From: Lepidurus packardi
Taxonomy: Eukaryota > Arthropoda > Branchiopoda > Notostraca > Triopsidae
Length of the DNA: 64,000 nucleotides
Direction: 5' to 3'
NCBI GenBank assembly: GCA_023053545.1
Contig: JAKZAN010000054.1
Location: 186,001-250,000 of the forward strand
Position numbers and translations under genes: made by a program. Positions 1 to 9,444 of this stretch are shown piece by piece. How positions within the stretch are numbered: the first letter of the stretch is position 1; each line of letters begins with the position of its first letter. Under the pieces are notes generated by a model. It made no database searches. It was not told where the DNA came from and saw only the letters and a program-made list of their open reading frames with translations.

Positions 1-320
1 AAAATGAAAATACCGTTGTCTTCCTTCGCTTGCCCAACGCCCCATTCATGACCCCATTTTGGGGCTAAAATGCCAATGCTTTCGCCTTTAATGGTTTTGA
101 CGGTCACCACGACAATTTGGGTCGAAGTCGAATCGGAATACCGAATCAGCTTTTCTTCCAACTGGCTTTTTTCAGTGGCGCTCATTAAGTTGGCATAATC
201 ATAAACGCTGGTCTGAAACGCTGGTTTTTTAGGGATTTCAAACTGCGCAAATGAGGTTTGAACCGCCAGCAAAAAGCACAGCAGGCCGAGTTGTTTCGTG
301 AACGCAAGAAGCTTAACCAT
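1..320 (-). CDS. TPM-domain (YgcG-like) secreted protein, 3' end outside window
   Basis: Partial gene read on the minus strand from an ATG at 320 and running off the window edge. The visible ~106 residues begin with a signal peptide (hydrophobic stretch ending in a TSFAQ-type cleavage site) followed by the start of a TPM domain: a segment resembling DYANLMSATEKSQLEEKL, then a beta strand with TQIVVVTV. TPM_phosphatase proteins of this kind lie at the cell envelope; their role in bacteria is poorly defined. The start overlaps the stop of the preceding TPM gene by 8 bases, so the two are co-translated in the M23-MerR-LemA-TPM operon. The full protein probably has a C-terminal transmembrane or glycine-rich tail, which cannot be seen here. 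Confidence 0.8.
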   Translation of the reverse strand, partial: MVKLLAFTKQLGLLCFLLAVQTSFAQFEIPKKPAFQTSVYDYANLMSATEKSQLEEKLIRYSDSTSTQIVVVTVKTIKGESIGILAPKWGHEWGVGQAKEDNGIFI

Positions 321-750
321 TGGAAATTTCGTTTGATAGTTCATTTTCGTCGTCGTCTGCACATGGGAAATAAGCTTGCAATTGCGCACCCGCCATTTTG
401 ATGCCAGCTATTAATCCACCGGTAAAATCTCCTAACCTGAAGCGTTCCGCCATTGCGTCTTTTGTGGTGTTCCAAAAATCGGCCGAAACGACATCGTTAA
501 TGCCTTTGTCGCCACAAATGACAAACACATGATCGTCGGCAGCCAAGTAGATTAGAACGCCATTTCGCAACGCGGTTTCGTGCATTTTCAGCATTTCGAA
601 CACTTCCGTTGCGCGTGCAAACGAATCGCCTGCACATTTTCTTTCAATGTGTACGCGAATTTCGCCAGAGGTCGCTTTCTCGGCCATTCGAATGGCTTCA
701 ACAACTTGCAATTCGTCAGAAGAGCTTAGAAAATTTTCTGCTTTCGACAT
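313..750 (-). CDS. TPM-domain protein, no signal peptide
   Basis: A 145-residue protein that is essentially one TPM domain. It has the family pattern of an N-terminal helix (LQVVEAIRMAEKATSGEIRVHIE), a central strand with NGVLIYLAADDHVFVICGD and a C-terminal helix GGLIAGIKMAGAQL. There is no signal peptide or membrane segment, in contrast to the next gene. It starts one base after the lemA stop codon and overlaps the following TPM gene by 8 bases, so lemA and the two TPM genes form one transcript. LemA plus TPM pairs are widespread in Bacteroidetes; a joint envelope role is inferred from this pairing, not shown by the sequence. Confidence 0.85.
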   Translation of the reverse strand: MSKAENFLSSSDELQVVEAIRMAEKATSGEIRVHIERKCAGDSFARATEVFEMLKMHETALRNGVLIYLAADDHVFVICGDKGINDVVSADFWNTTKDAMAERFRLGDFTGGLIAGIKMAGAQLQAYFPCADDDENELSNEISNG

Positions 751-751
751 A

Positions 752-1339
752 TTAGAATTTTACTTCCACCGGTTTGTCTGCACCAGCAACTGCTTCGAAA
801 TATGCTTTTTTCGTAAAGCCAAACATACCCGCAAATAAGCTGTTCGGGAACGTCGACACATGGTTGTTGTATGGTTTCACAGCCTCGTTGAAACGGGTTC
901 TAGCTGTTAAAATCTGATTTTCTGTACTAGCCAATTCATCTTGCAATTTCAAGAAGTTTTGATTGGCTTTCAGCTCTGGATAACGCTCCACGCTCACCAA
1001 CAATTTGCCCAATGAAGATGAAACGCCGCTTTGTGCACTGTTGAATGCTGCCAATTGCTCTGGCGTAATGTTCGTTGGATCAACCGTTACAGACGTCGCT
1101 TTTGCACGTGCTTCAATTACCGCTGTTAGCGTGGATTTTTCGAAATCGGCTGCGCCTTTCACGGTGTTCACCAGATTGCCAATCAAATCATTTCGACGTT
1201 GGTAAGAAGTTTGCACATTTCCCCACGATTCTTCAATATTCGAATTCAGCTGAACGGCTGTGTTGTTGATTCCTTTAATCCAAACGAACAGGATTAATAC
1301 GATTCCACCGATGATAATCCAAGGCATAAATTTTCTCAT
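752..1339 (-). CDS. lemA: LemA family membrane protein
   Basis: LemA family protein of 195 residues when started at the ATG at 1339. An upstream TTG at 1375 would only add a charged leader that masks the N-terminus. An N-terminal transmembrane segment (FMPWIIIGGIVLILFVW) is followed by a long helical domain containing the family signature NxIEESWGNVQTSYQRRNDLIGNLVNTVKG. The topology is one membrane anchor with the helical bundle outside the cytoplasm. The gene lies 41 bases after the MerR gene and directly before two TPM-domain genes. The molecular function of LemA is not established. Confidence 0.9.
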   Translation of the reverse strand: MRKFMPWIIIGGIVLILFVWIKGINNTAVQLNSNIEESWGNVQTSYQRRNDLIGNLVNTVKGAADFEKSTLTAVIEARAKATSVTVDPTNITPEQLAAFNSAQSGVSSSLGKLLVSVERYPELKANQNFLKLQDELASTENQILTARTRFNEAVKPYNNHVSTFPNSLFAGMFGFTKKAYFEAVAGADKPVEVKF

Positions 1340-1380
1340 TCTTTTTGTTTTTTTATGGTTTATAATATTTGGCAAAACGC

Positions 1381-1713
1381 CTACAATTCATTTTTAATAT
1401 TGTTCAGTTGGGACTTAATCGCTTCAAGTTTGTTGATAATTTCAAACTTATCCAAGGTTTTTTTCTGCCCTTCTTTCAAATGTGTTTTGGCACCTTCAAG
1501 CGTAAATCCGCGCTCTTTTACCAAATGATAAATCAATTGCAAATTCTTGACGTCTTCGGGCGTAAACATCCGATTGCCTTTTGCGTTTTTCTTTGGTTTC
1601 AATACATCAAACTCTTTGTCCCAAAAACGGATTAGAGAAGCGTTCACATTAAAGGCTTTGGCGACTTCGCCAATGCTGTAATATCTTTTGTTGGGGGCTA
1701 GTTCTACTTGCAT
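1381..1713 (-). CDS. MerR family transcriptional regulator
   Basis: A 110-residue MerR-type regulator. The N-terminal winged helix-turn-helix is clear: RYYSIGEVAKAFNVNASLIRFWDKEFDVLKPKKNAKGNRMFTP, with the usual arginine/tryptophan pair before the wing. A short dimerisation helix follows. No cysteine-rich metal-binding loop or large effector domain is present, so the signal it senses cannot be predicted. Its ATG overlaps the stop codon of the upstream M23 peptidase gene (TAATG), which indicates translational coupling. This M23-MerR-LemA order is common in Flavobacteriaceae, which argues for a conserved envelope-related operon. Confidence 0.88.
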   Translation of the reverse strand: MQVELAPNKRYYSIGEVAKAFNVNASLIRFWDKEFDVLKPKKNAKGNRMFTPEDVKNLQLIYHLVKERGFTLEGAKTHLKEGQKKTLDKFEIINKLEAIKSQLNNIKNEL

Positions 1714-2690
1714 TAATCGAGGGATTGGTTTTCTTGGTTTGCAATCTTAGAGATGACAACATATTCTGCTGCCGAAATATTTCCGTAATAAAAATTCAAT
1801 GGGTTCACAACTTCACCGTTTTTGTGCACTTCATAATGCAAATGTGGCGCTTCAGATCGGCCTGTGCTGCCCACAAACCCTATCACATCACCGCGTTTCA
1901 CACGCTCACCGGCGCGCACTTTATACTTGCTCAAATGGCCATACAAGGTTTCATAGCCATAACCGTGGCGGATCACAATGTGGTTGCCATAGCCGGAAAC
2001 GGTGTTGTCTGCACGTGCCACAACGCCATCGCCCGTTGCATAAATCGGTGTGCCTGTTCGGGCCGAAAAATCCATGCCTTCATGAAATTTCCGCGCTTTC
2101 GTGAACGGGTCGCTCCGATAGCCAAAACCAGACGCAACACTTTTCATTTCCTCATTTTTAATGGGTTGAATAGCAGGAATAGCAGTCAAAAGTTTCGATT
2201 TTTCCTTGGCTAATTTCGCAATTTCATCTAACGAGCTAGACTGAATCACAAGCGCTTTAGACAATATGTCAAGACGCTTTGTGGTGTTCAAAACCAGCTC
2301 AGAATTGTCATAACCTTCCAAGTCCTTATACCGGTTCACACCCCCAAATCCAGCCTTGCGCTGCTCTTCTGGAATCGGAACCGCATTAAAATAAGTTCTG
2401 TAAATATTGTTGTCGCGATCCTCTAAACCACCCAGCACTTCCTCAACAAGATCCATCTTTTTGTTCAAAAGCGAATACCGAAGCCGCAAATTTTCAATTT
2501 CACGGGTCAACAATCGGTCTTTCGGTGTCTCAAAAAATGGCGTATTCAACAGCAAAACAAACGATAAGAATCCGAACAATGCCGCCGACAACAAGAAAAG
2601 TGCCGCGTAACCCAATTTAGTGCGCTTTTTCTGCTTGACCTTCCGGTAAGCCAGACTTTCTGGATCGTAGTAATATTTTACCTTTTTCAT
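1713..2690 (-). CDS. M23 family metallopeptidase, membrane-anchored
   Basis: A 325-residue peptidoglycan endopeptidase-like protein. After a basic N-terminus there is a transmembrane helix at about residues 28-50 (YAALFLLSAALFGFLSFVLLL), a coiled-coil region near residues 60-100 and a C-terminal LytM/M23 domain. The zinc ligands are visible as FHEGMDFSA (HxxxD) and HLHYEVH (HxH), so the enzyme looks active. M23 enzymes cut peptide cross-links in the cell wall. The gene is divergent from alaS across a 323-base gap and heads the operon with MerR, LemA and TPM genes. A TAAATTTG box at 2757-2764 on its strand is the likely promoter. Confidence 0.92.
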   Translation of the reverse strand: MKKVKYYYDPESLAYRKVKQKKRTKLGYAALFLLSAALFGFLSFVLLLNTPFFETPKDRLLTREIENLRLRYSLLNKKMDLVEEVLGGLEDRDNNIYRTYFNAVPIPEEQRKAGFGGVNRYKDLEGYDNSELVLNTTKRLDILSKALVIQSSSLDEIAKLAKEKSKLLTAIPAIQPIKNEEMKSVASGFGYRSDPFTKARKFHEGMDFSARTGTPIYATGDGVVARADNTVSGYGNHIVIRHGYGYETLYGHLSKYKVRAGERVKRGDVIGFVGSTGRSEAPHLHYEVHKNGEVVNPLNFYYGNISAAEYVVISKIANQENQSLD

Positions 2691-2703
2691 ATTTAAATTT
2701 TCC

Positions 2704-2711
2704 TATTTTTG
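2704..2711 (+). promoter_or_regulatory. TAnnTTTG-type -7 box facing alaS
   Basis: TATTTTTG matches the Bacteroidetes sigma-ABfr -7 consensus on the plus strand. If it is used, alaS would have a leader of nearly 300 bases containing the dispersed repeat. No box lies closer to alaS. The -33 element is not convincing. Confidence 0.35.
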
Positions 2712-2756
2712 CGCTTGTAAAATAGGGGGTTACGACGCTCAATAAATGTCGCCGAA

Positions 2757-2764
2757 CAAATTTA
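2757..2764 (-). promoter_or_regulatory. Promoter -7 box for the M23 peptidase operon
   Basis: The minus strand reads TAAATTTG, a perfect TAnnTTTG box, about 67 bases upstream of the M23 start codon. A TTTAG about 24 bases further upstream could serve as the -33 element. Confidence 0.5.
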
Positions 2765-2810
2765 GTAAAATGTTTCACTAAACTTGTCCATTTGATAAAT
2801 ATTTTAGCGC

Positions 2811-2954
2811 CAATTCCGGCTGTTCGTTGCAAGTTCACGTTGCCAAATCTGTTTTTCTATGCGCTGCCATTGGCTTCCTCCGGTCGCCCCTGCCAGTCGC
2901 ACAAAAACAAGATTTGGCTGCCGCAAAGCTTTCCACTGCCATCCGGGGCGTAAG
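2811..2954 (+). repeat. Dispersed intergenic hairpin repeat, copy 1
   Basis: This copy begins near CCGGCTGTTCGTTGCAAG and ends near TTCCACTGCCATCCGGGGC. Inner arms GCCAAATCTGTTTTT (about 2842) and AAAAACAAGATTTGGC (about 2904) are inverted, giving a hairpin. The ends match the copy at 27952-28100 most closely. It fills most of the M23-alaS gap; apart from it and two promoter boxes the gap holds nothing recognisable. Confidence 0.7.
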
Positions 2955-3013
2955 ATCTGTTTCGCAACAATATTCCCAATACACAACAATAATAATCAAC
3001 CATTTCACCAAGC

Positions 3014-5641
3014 ATGAAATCACAGGATATCAGAAAGCAATTCTTAGACTTTTTTCAATCAAAAGGACACACCATTGTGCCATCGGCGCCCATCGTTCTA
3101 AAAGACGACCCAACGCTGATGTTCAACAATTCAGGTATGGCGCAGTTCAAAGAATATTTTCTCGGAAACGGCATCCCAAAAAGCAACCGAATCGCCGATA
3201 CTCAAAAATGCCTGCGTGTTTCTGGGAAACACAACGACTTGGAAGAAGTGGGAATTGACACGTATCACCACACGATGTTCGAAATGCTTGGAAACTGGAG
3301 CTTTGGCGATTATTTCAAAAAAGAAGCAATTCATTGGGCTTGGGAATTGCTTACGGAAGTATACAAAATCGATAAAGATATTTTATATGTAACCGTTTTT
3401 GAAGGCAGCAAAGAAGAAAACGTGCCGTTCGACCAAGAAGCATTTGACATTTGGAAAACCTTAATCGCCGAAGACCGAATTTTACTGGGCAACAAAAAAG
3501 ATAATTTCTGGGAAATGGGTGAGCAAGGTCCTTGCGGTCCTTGTTCTGAAATTCATGTCGATATCCGTTCGGCTGCCGAAAAAGCGGTTGTAGACGGCAA
3601 AACATTAGTCAACGCCGATCACCCGCATGTGGTGGAAATCTGGAACAATGTGTTCATGGAATTCAACCGAAAAGCAGATGGCTCGCTCGAAAAATTACCA
3701 GCGCAACACGTCGATACCGGAATGGGTTTCGAACGTCTTTGTATGGTCATGCAAGGTGTCCAATCAAATTATGATACAGATGTGTTCTCGCCACTAATTC
3801 AATCAATCGAAAAAATCACAGGCGGCACATACACCATCAAAGCTAAAGATGCGGAAGAAGAAAAAATAAACATCGCAATTCGCGTCATCGCCGATCACGT
3901 GCGCGCCGTTGCATTCGCAATCGCCGACGGCCAACTGCCTTCAAACACAGGCGCTGGATACGTAATCCGCCGAATACTCAGAAGAGCAATTCGCTATGGT
4001 TTCACATTTTTAAATACCAAAGAAGCTTTCATCTACCAACTTGTGGAAACGCTCAGCAGCCAAATGGGTGGTTCTTTTCCGGAAATCATCAGCCAGAAAT
4101 CTTTGGTAATGAACGTAATCCGCGAAGAAGAAAATTCGTTTCTACGCACTTTGGATCGCGGCTTGCAATTGCTGGAAAACGCAATTAAAGAAAGCAATGG
4201 TAAAATTCTTGCTGGCCAAAAAGCATTCGAATTGTACGACACTTTTGGTTTTCCAATCGACCTGACGGCGCTAATTCTTCGGGAGCGCGGCATGGATCTG
4301 GACGAAGCTGGATTCGACAAAGCAATGTTGGAACAAAAAACAAATTCGCGCGCTGCTTCTGAAGCGTCAACAGACGACTGGACGATATTGGCTGAATCAA
4401 CTGGCGAACCTTTCGTAGGCTACGACTTACTGGTAAACGAGGTGAAAATCCTGCGATACCGAAAAATTGAGTCTAAAAAAGACGGTGTTTTATACCAAAT
4501 CGTACTCGACCACACGCCATTTTATCCAGAAGGCGGCGGTCAGGTGGGCGATAAAGGATCGCTTTCAAACGAAGCAGAGTCAATAGCAATTATAGACACA
4601 AAAAAGGAAAACAACCTCATTATACACCTTTCAAAATCGCTGCCTAAACAGACAAACGCTTCTTTTGTGGCACAAGTCAACAAGAAAATGCGAATGGATT
4701 CGGCAGGAAATCACTCGGCTACGCACTTAATGCATTTGGCTTTGCGGACTATTTTGGGTACGCATGTGGAACAGAAAGGATCGCTTGTAAATCCAGATTA
4801 TTTGCGCTTCGACTTTTCGCATTTTGCCAAATTATCAGAAGCTGAACTATCAGCTGTTGAACAATTCGTGAACGACCGAATCCAAGAACAATTGGATCTC
4901 GTTGAACGCAGAAACATACCATTTGCACAAGCTGTCGAAGAAGGCGCAATGGCGTTGTTTGGTGAAAAATACGGCGATTCAGTTCGTGCCATAAAATTTG
5001 GCGACAGCATGGAATTGTGCGGTGGCATTCACGTTCAAAATACAGCCGAAATCTGGCATTTCAAAATAGTAAGTGAAGGCGCTGTTGCAGCTGGTATCCG
5101 CCGAATCGAAGCGATAACCGGCGATGCAGTCAAAAGGTTTTTTGCATCACAAGAACAAGCTTTGGAGGAAATAAAAACTGCGCTAAAAAATCCACAAGAT
5201 GCGATTAAAGCCGTTCAAAATCTGCAAGACGAAAACACGAAGCTTAAAAAGCAATTGGAACAACTGCTGAAGGAAAAAGCACTAAATATGAAGGGTGCGT
5301 TGATAGCTGAATTGCAGGAAATTAACGGCATCAAATTCTTAGCAAAACAAGTCGATTTAGATCCGTCAGGCGCTAAAGATTTGGCATACGAATTGGGAAC
5401 ATTAGGCGATAATTTATTCCTGGTTTTGGCAACTGCCGAAGAAGGAAAGCCAATGATTTCGTGCTACATTTCAAAGGAATTGGCGGCTTCAAAAGGGCTC
5501 AATGCTGGGCAAGTTGTTCGTGAACTCGGAAAGTACATCCAAGGCGGCGGCGGCGGCCAACCGTTTTTTGCAACCGCAGGCGGAAAGGAGCTTTCGGGAA
5601 TTCCAACGGCACTCGAAAAAGCAGTTGAGTTTATCAAGTAA
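3014..5641 (+). CDS. alaS: Alanine--tRNA ligase
   Basis: Full-length class II alanyl-tRNA synthetase of 875 residues, the usual size. The order of domains is an N-terminal aminoacylation domain ([25 protein letters not shown] near residue 20, [13 protein letters not shown] near 68), an editing domain with the zinc motif HSATHLMH near residue 566 and CGGIH near 668, and a C-terminal coiled coil plus glycine-rich C-Ala domain ([15 protein letters not shown]). It charges tRNA-Ala in the cytoplasm and clears mischarged serine and glycine. The gene is intact and single, divergent from the M23 operon, and ends in a clear hairpin terminator at 5647. Confidence 0.97.
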   Translation: MKSQDIRKQFLDFFQSKGHTIVPSAPIVLKDDPTLMFNNSGMAQFKEYFLGNGIPKSNRIADTQKCLRVSGKHNDLEEVGIDTYHHTMFEMLGNWSFGDYFKKEAIHWAWELLTEVYKIDKDILYVTVFEGSKEENVPFDQEAFDIWKTLIAEDRILLGNKKDNFWEMGEQGPCGPCSEIHVDIRSAAEKAVVDGKTLVNADHPHVVEIWNNVFMEFNRKADGSLEKLPAQHVDTGMGFERLCMVMQGVQSNYDTDVFSPLIQSIEKITGGTYTIKAKDAEEEKINIAIRVIADHVRAVAFAIADGQLPSNTGAGYVIRRILRRAIRYGFTFLNTKEAFIYQLVETLSSQMGGSFPEIISQKSLVMNVIREEENSFLRTLDRGLQLLENAIKESNGKILAGQKAFELYDTFGFPIDLTALILRERGMDLDEAGFDKAMLEQKTNSRAASEASTDDWTILAESTGEPFVGYDLLVNEVKILRYRKIESKKDGVLYQIVLDHTPFYPEGGGQVGDKGSLSNEAESIAIIDTKKENNLIIHLSKSLPKQTNASFVAQVNKKMRMDSAGNHSATHLMHLALRTILGTHVEQKGSLVNPDYLRFDFSHFAKLSEAELSAVEQFVNDRIQEQLDLVERRNIPFAQAVEEGAMALFGEKYGDSVRAIKFGDSMELCGGIHVQNTAEIWHFKIVSEGAVAAGIRRIEAITGDAVKRFFASQEQALEEIKTALKNPQDAIKAVQNLQDENTKLKKQLEQLLKEKALNMKGALIAELQEINGIKFLAKQVDLDPSGAKDLAYELGTLGDNLFLVLATAEEGKPMISCYISKELAASKGLNAGQVVRELGKYIQGGGGGQPFFATAGGKELSGIPTALEKAVEFIK

Positions 5642-5646
5642 TACAG

Positions 5647-5676
5647 AAGTCTGCCGTGAAAAGCAGACTTTTTCTT
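5647..5676 (+). terminator. Rho-independent terminator after alaS
   Basis: AAGTCTGC (5647-5654) pairs with GCAGACTT (5663-5670) around an 8-base loop, followed by a T-rich run. It begins six bases after the alaS stop codon. Confidence 0.8.
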
Positions 5677-5749
5677 TTTATACTAATTTCATAATCTTTT
5701 CCGAGTTGATGGAAAGGCGGTTGATTTAATTTTTTCTGCGAATAAAACG

Positions 5750-5757
5750 TAAATTTG
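5750..5757 (+). promoter_or_regulatory. Promoter -7 box of the GSCFA gene
   Basis: TAAATTTG matches TAnnTTTG. It lies about 10 bases upstream of the ATG at 5767, so transcription would start very close to the start codon and give a nearly leaderless mRNA. Confidence 0.45.
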
Positions 5758-5766
5758 CAAAAACGC

Positions 5767-6717
5767 ATGATGCAATTTAGAACCCAAATACCCATTCTTC
5801 CCGGAATCGAGCCAATCGATTACAAAAGCGAAATTGTGTCTTTGGGTTCTTGTTTTGCAGTCAACATCGGCGCGAAACTCGGTTATTATCAGTTCAAGCA
5901 AGTCACAAATCCATTCGGCATACTTTTTCATCCTGTTGCGCTTCAAAATGCAATTGAAGCCGCTGCGCGCAACCGCATCTTTTCCGAATCTGATTTGGTT
6001 TTTCAAAACGAGCGGTGGCATTGTTTTGACGCGCATTCCGACTTGAGTTTTGCAACAGCAGCAGAAACTTCTTTGGCACTAAGTACAGCAACAAAACTAC
6101 TGCGCAATAGCATTGAAACCGCATCGCATCTGATCATAACGTTAGGAACCAGTTGGGTTTACAGACATTTAGAAAGCCATCAAATTGTAGCAAACTGCCA
6201 TAAAATACCGCAAAATCACTTTTCAAAAGAAATACTTTCAGTCGAAGCTATTGCCACGAGCATTTCAGAAATGTTGAACCTAATCGGGTCAATTAATAAA
6301 GACTGCCGAGTTATATTCACGGTTTCTCCAGTACGCCACATCAAAGATGGTTTCGTCGAGAACCAACAAAGTAAAGCACATTTGTTCGCCGGACTGCATC
6401 AAACGCTGGCAAACAGCAAAAACGCGAGCTATTTTCCGTCCTATGAAATTGTCATGGATGAACTGCGCGATTATCGATTCTATGAAGCCGATATGATTCA
6501 CCCCAATCAAATCGCAATCGACTACATTTGGGAGCAGTTTACATCGGCTTGGATTGGTCCGGAAGCACACAATATTATGAAAGAAGTCGGCGCGATTCAA
6601 AAAGCAAAAGCGCACCAGCCTTTTGATGCTAATTCGCAACAGCATTTGGAATTTCTCGACAAACTGAGCCTTCGGATAGAAAATCTCCAGCAAAAACTGC
6701 CGCACTTCACTGTATAA
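5767..6717 (+). CDS. GSCFA domain-containing protein
   Basis: A 316-residue protein of the GSCFA family (PF08885). The defining motif is visible near residue 25 as IVSLGSCFAVNIGAKL; further conserved blocks are NPFGILFHP, ITLGTSWVYRH, VIFTVSPVRHIKDG and DMIHPNQIAIDYIW. The layout resembles SGNH-type hydrolases, with the GSCFA serine or cysteine near the N-terminus and a late D..HP block, but no substrate is known. There is no signal peptide, so it is probably cytoplasmic. The start is placed at the ATG at 5767 rather than an upstream TTG. It stands alone between the alaS terminator and the AT-rich pair of genes. Confidence 0.85.
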   Translation: MMQFRTQIPILPGIEPIDYKSEIVSLGSCFAVNIGAKLGYYQFKQVTNPFGILFHPVALQNAIEAAARNRIFSESDLVFQNERWHCFDAHSDLSFATAAETSLALSTATKLLRNSIETASHLIITLGTSWVYRHLESHQIVANCHKIPQNHFSKEILSVEAIATSISEMLNLIGSINKDCRVIFTVSPVRHIKDGFVENQQSKAHLFAGLHQTLANSKNASYFPSYEIVMDELRDYRFYEADMIHPNQIAIDYIWEQFTSAWIGPEAHNIMKEVGAIQKAKAHQPFDANSQQHLEFLDKLSLRIENLQQKLPHFTV

Positions 6718-6771
6718 ACCATTAACGTACGAAAACTAAGAGAACCATTTCGATTCGTAGGATTTTTAGCC

Positions 6772-6779
6772 TATATTTG
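6772..6779 (+). promoter_or_regulatory. Promoter -7 box upstream of the AT-rich gene pair
   Basis: TATATTTG fits TAnnTTTG, 63 bases upstream of the ATG at 6842. A TTTCG lies about 20 bases upstream as a weak -33 candidate. Confidence 0.4.
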
Positions 6780-6841
6780 GATTGCAAGAGGAATTAAGCG
6801 AAATGTTAGTGGCAATTATACCAGAAAAAAACACATAAATC

Positions 6842-8029
6842 ATGATTAAACAAAAACTGAAAATAATTTTATTATTATTTTTCGCTGTCAAAATTTCAGC
6901 GCAAACTAAAAAAGAAACTTATCAGTTTTCTAAAGATATTGAAACCAAAATAGAAAAAGATACATTATCTTGGAAATATCAATTAGGAGCAACTGATTAT
7001 TCAATAAGTGAATATTATAAAAAAGCTTTAGAAACTTGGGATAAAAATGGAAGCGGAATTAGAAAAATAACCAAAGAAGATAGTTTATATTTTAAATCAT
7101 TCAAGAAACAAGATGCGAAAGAATACATAATAAATCGTTCAAAAAACGAAAAAGTTATAATCATTAATGAAGCGCATCACAACATAAGACACAGGGTTTT
7201 TACTACTTCAATTTTGCAAGGTTTATATGATAATGGTTATCGTTTCTTTGGATTAGAAGCACTTTCAGATACTTTGATAAATAAAAGAAAATTTCCAATT
7301 TTAGAAAGTGGGTATTATACCAAAGAGCCACAAATGGCAAATTTATTACAAGAAGCAATCAAAATTGGGTTCACATTATTTGAATACGAACCAAACGATG
7401 GATCTAATGGTAAAAAGCGAGAAATTGGTCAAGCAGAAAACATAGCTAAAATAATTAGAGAAAATCCTGATTCTAAATTTTTGATACATTGTGGCTGGGA
7501 CCACGTAATTGAAGGAACGCCAGGAAACAAAAGTTGGGAAAAAGCCATGGCAGGCAGATTAAAAGAAAAAACAGATATTGACCCATTCACAATTGACCAA
7601 GTTGCCTATTCAGAGAAAGGAGATATTAAGTTTATTAGTCCATATAACTTAATTGCAAATTCGGAAAACCCAATAATTATGGTTAATGAAAGTGGAAAAA
7701 CCTTTAATGGAAGTGAAACAAATGATCAAACAGATTGCACAATAATTCATCCGTTAACTAAATATGTCAATAATAGACCAGATTGGTTATTATTAAACGG
7801 AAAAAGGAAAGCTTATAATATTTCAAAATCTAAAATTTCAGAATATCCAATATTGGTTTTTGCTTACAGAAAAAATGAATATGAACAAAATGGAATTCCA
7901 GCAGGTTTAATTGAAATATTAAACGAACAAGACAAAACAAATCTAATATTGGAAAAAGGAATTTATAAAATAATCCTAAAGAACAAAGAATATAAAATAA
8001 TCAACGAATTTGATGCGAAAGTAAAATAG
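6842..8029 (+). CDS. Secreted protein, possibly erythromycin-esterase/ChaN-like fold
   Basis: A 395-residue protein with a signal peptide (IILLLFFAVKISAQ). A block near residue 105 reads IIINEAHHNIRHRVFTTSIL and continues with LYDNGYRFFGLEAL. This arrangement, an E.HH motif followed by a helix and an LE strand end, resembles EreA- and ChaN-type proteins, but the match is weak and no substrate can be named. A second block contains FLIHCGWDHVIEG, with possible metal-binding histidines. Codon use is much more AT-rich than in alaS or the paa genes, as is that of the next gene. The pair looks acquired. The protein would act in the periplasm or outside the cell. Confidence 0.6.
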   Translation: MIKQKLKIILLLFFAVKISAQTKKETYQFSKDIETKIEKDTLSWKYQLGATDYSISEYYKKALETWDKNGSGIRKITKEDSLYFKSFKKQDAKEYIINRSKNEKVIIINEAHHNIRHRVFTTSILQGLYDNGYRFFGLEALSDTLINKRKFPILESGYYTKEPQMANLLQEAIKIGFTLFEYEPNDGSNGKKREIGQAENIAKIIRENPDSKFLIHCGWDHVIEGTPGNKSWEKAMAGRLKEKTDIDPFTIDQVAYSEKGDIKFISPYNLIANSENPIIMVNESGKTFNGSETNDQTDCTIIHPLTKYVNNRPDWLLLNGKRKAYNISKSKISEYPILVFAYRKNEYEQNGIPAGLIEILNEQDKTNLILEKGIYKIILKNKEYKIINEFDAKVK

Positions 8030-8076
8030 TACTTTAGAAAATCATGCGGCATAAAAATCACAAATAATATTAAATC

Positions 8077-9267
8077 ATGAAATTAAAGTTACTAATAATC
8101 TTCTTGGCGTTAGGACATTATTTTTCAATCGCTCAGGCAAAAGACACTATTTTCGGCAAAATAAAATCGATTAGAGAACAACTCATCTTTTTAGATGAAA
8201 CGCGGCAAAATAGAAAGTTACTTTCCACTGAAGGTGATTACGGTCACAATGGATTTGTAAGCGATAATTACACAAAAAATAGATTTAAAATTTGGTGGTA
8301 TCAAACTTACTGGGTTCATTATATAAATTACTATATAGAATTCGACAGTAACAACAAATTATCAAAAGTCGCTTTTTACTCTAAAAATCAAAGTCTCCTA
8401 AGTTCTTGTGAGAATAAGTATGATAGTGATGGGAAATTAATCAACCAAGATTATAGCGCATACAGGTCATCGAAAACCGCAAACCAATTCGATGAAAATA
8501 ATAATTTAGTGTTTTCAAAAAATACAGATTCTGAGAATAATTATTCGACAACAAAACGTGAATTTAATAAGAAGAATCAGATCGTTAAAGAAGAATATTT
8601 CGATTCTAAATTTGCAAAGGAAAAAAGAATCACGGCGTATTATTATGATGAAAGAGGCAACATAATTGAAGAAAAGAAATTTGATGAACATGGAGAGGAT
8701 TATGGTACTAAATTCGAATATGACTTAAAGAACAGAAATACAAAAATTATTTCTCATTCACCATTTATTTGGGTAAAAACTAAAAAAGGAAGCCGTCAAA
8801 AAAGAACGAAAAATGGCAATGATCAAGTTAGCAGAGAATTCAAATACGACGAAAAAGGCAGGGTTATTGAAACGAAATCCTATAGCAGCCTTTTCGATGA
8901 TGGTAATGTAGCAGAGCTTTATAAAAAAGAAGTTACTGTCTACGAAAATGACCTAATTAAAAATATTTATTCTTATGACGAGAAAGATAGCTTAAGTGTT
9001 TACAAAACATTTGAATATGATAAACTAAACAGAAAAAAAAGAGAATTTAGTGTTTCTCCAAAGTACCCAGAAAATAATGTTTCATTAGAATATTTTTATA
9101 ATGAAACTGAATATCCCGTTATGCTTTTATATTCACAAAAAGGAATCACAACGCAAGTTGACTTTGAGCATATATTTGACCACAAAAATAATTGGATTGA
9201 ACAAACAAAATCGGTTAACGGAAAGAAATTATATGTTTGGAAAAGAGACCTAACGTATTTTGAATAA
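8077..9267 (+). CDS. Secreted protein with YD-type (RHS-like) repeats
   Basis: A 396-residue protein with a signal peptide (LLIIFLALGHYFSIAQA). The body carries degenerate YD repeats: NKYDSDGKLI, YYYDERGNIIEEKKF, FEYDLKNRN, FKYDEKGRVIETK, FEYDKLNRKKREF. Such repeats form beta-sheet ribbons in RHS and teneurin proteins, but this protein lacks an RHS core and a C-terminal toxin, so it is more likely a small surface or periplasmic protein of unknown function. It is AT-rich like its upstream neighbour, 47 bases away, and probably shares its transcript. The 177 bases after it hold no clear terminator. Confidence 0.65.
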   Translation: MKLKLLIIFLALGHYFSIAQAKDTIFGKIKSIREQLIFLDETRQNRKLLSTEGDYGHNGFVSDNYTKNRFKIWWYQTYWVHYINYYIEFDSNNKLSKVAFYSKNQSLLSSCENKYDSDGKLINQDYSAYRSSKTANQFDENNNLVFSKNTDSENNYSTTKREFNKKNQIVKEEYFDSKFAKEKRITAYYYDERGNIIEEKKFDEHGEDYGTKFEYDLKNRNTKIISHSPFIWVKTKKGSRQKRTKNGNDQVSREFKYDEKGRVIETKSYSSLFDDGNVAELYKKEVTVYENDLIKNIYSYDEKDSLSVYKTFEYDKLNRKKREFSVSPKYPENNVSLEYFYNETEYPVMLLYSQKGITTQVDFEHIFDHKNNWIEQTKSVNGKKLYVWKRDLTYFE

Positions 9268-9444
9268 CCGTCTGTCAATAACGGCTTCAAAAAAGAAATC
9301 TGCTGCTTTAACTTTAGAAAAAATTTGGATGTACTATAAAATAATTACTTTTACACATCCTATTTTGTTTGTGTAAACATAAATTTACGATTCATTAAAG
9401 AAGCTATTGAATCGGCTACTTTTATCGGACAATAGTACTTACAA

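Noticed and set aside
1340..1375. Longer LemA N-terminus from a TTG
   Set aside because: The added residues (PNIINHKKTKR) are not part of the family and the ATG at 1339 places the membrane anchor normally.
2827..3258. 143-codon open frame on the plus strand overlapping the alaS start
   Set aside because: It runs through the dispersed repeat and into alaS in a different frame; composition is not protein-like.
9268..9290. Terminator after the YD-repeat gene
   Set aside because: Only a 4-5 bp stem (CCGT/ACGG) without a T run.
9380..9444. Second operator upstream of the TetR gene
   Set aside because: GTAAA-CATAAA-TTTAC is an inverted repeat but is AT-rich and does not resemble the ACTAAC...GTTAGT operator.
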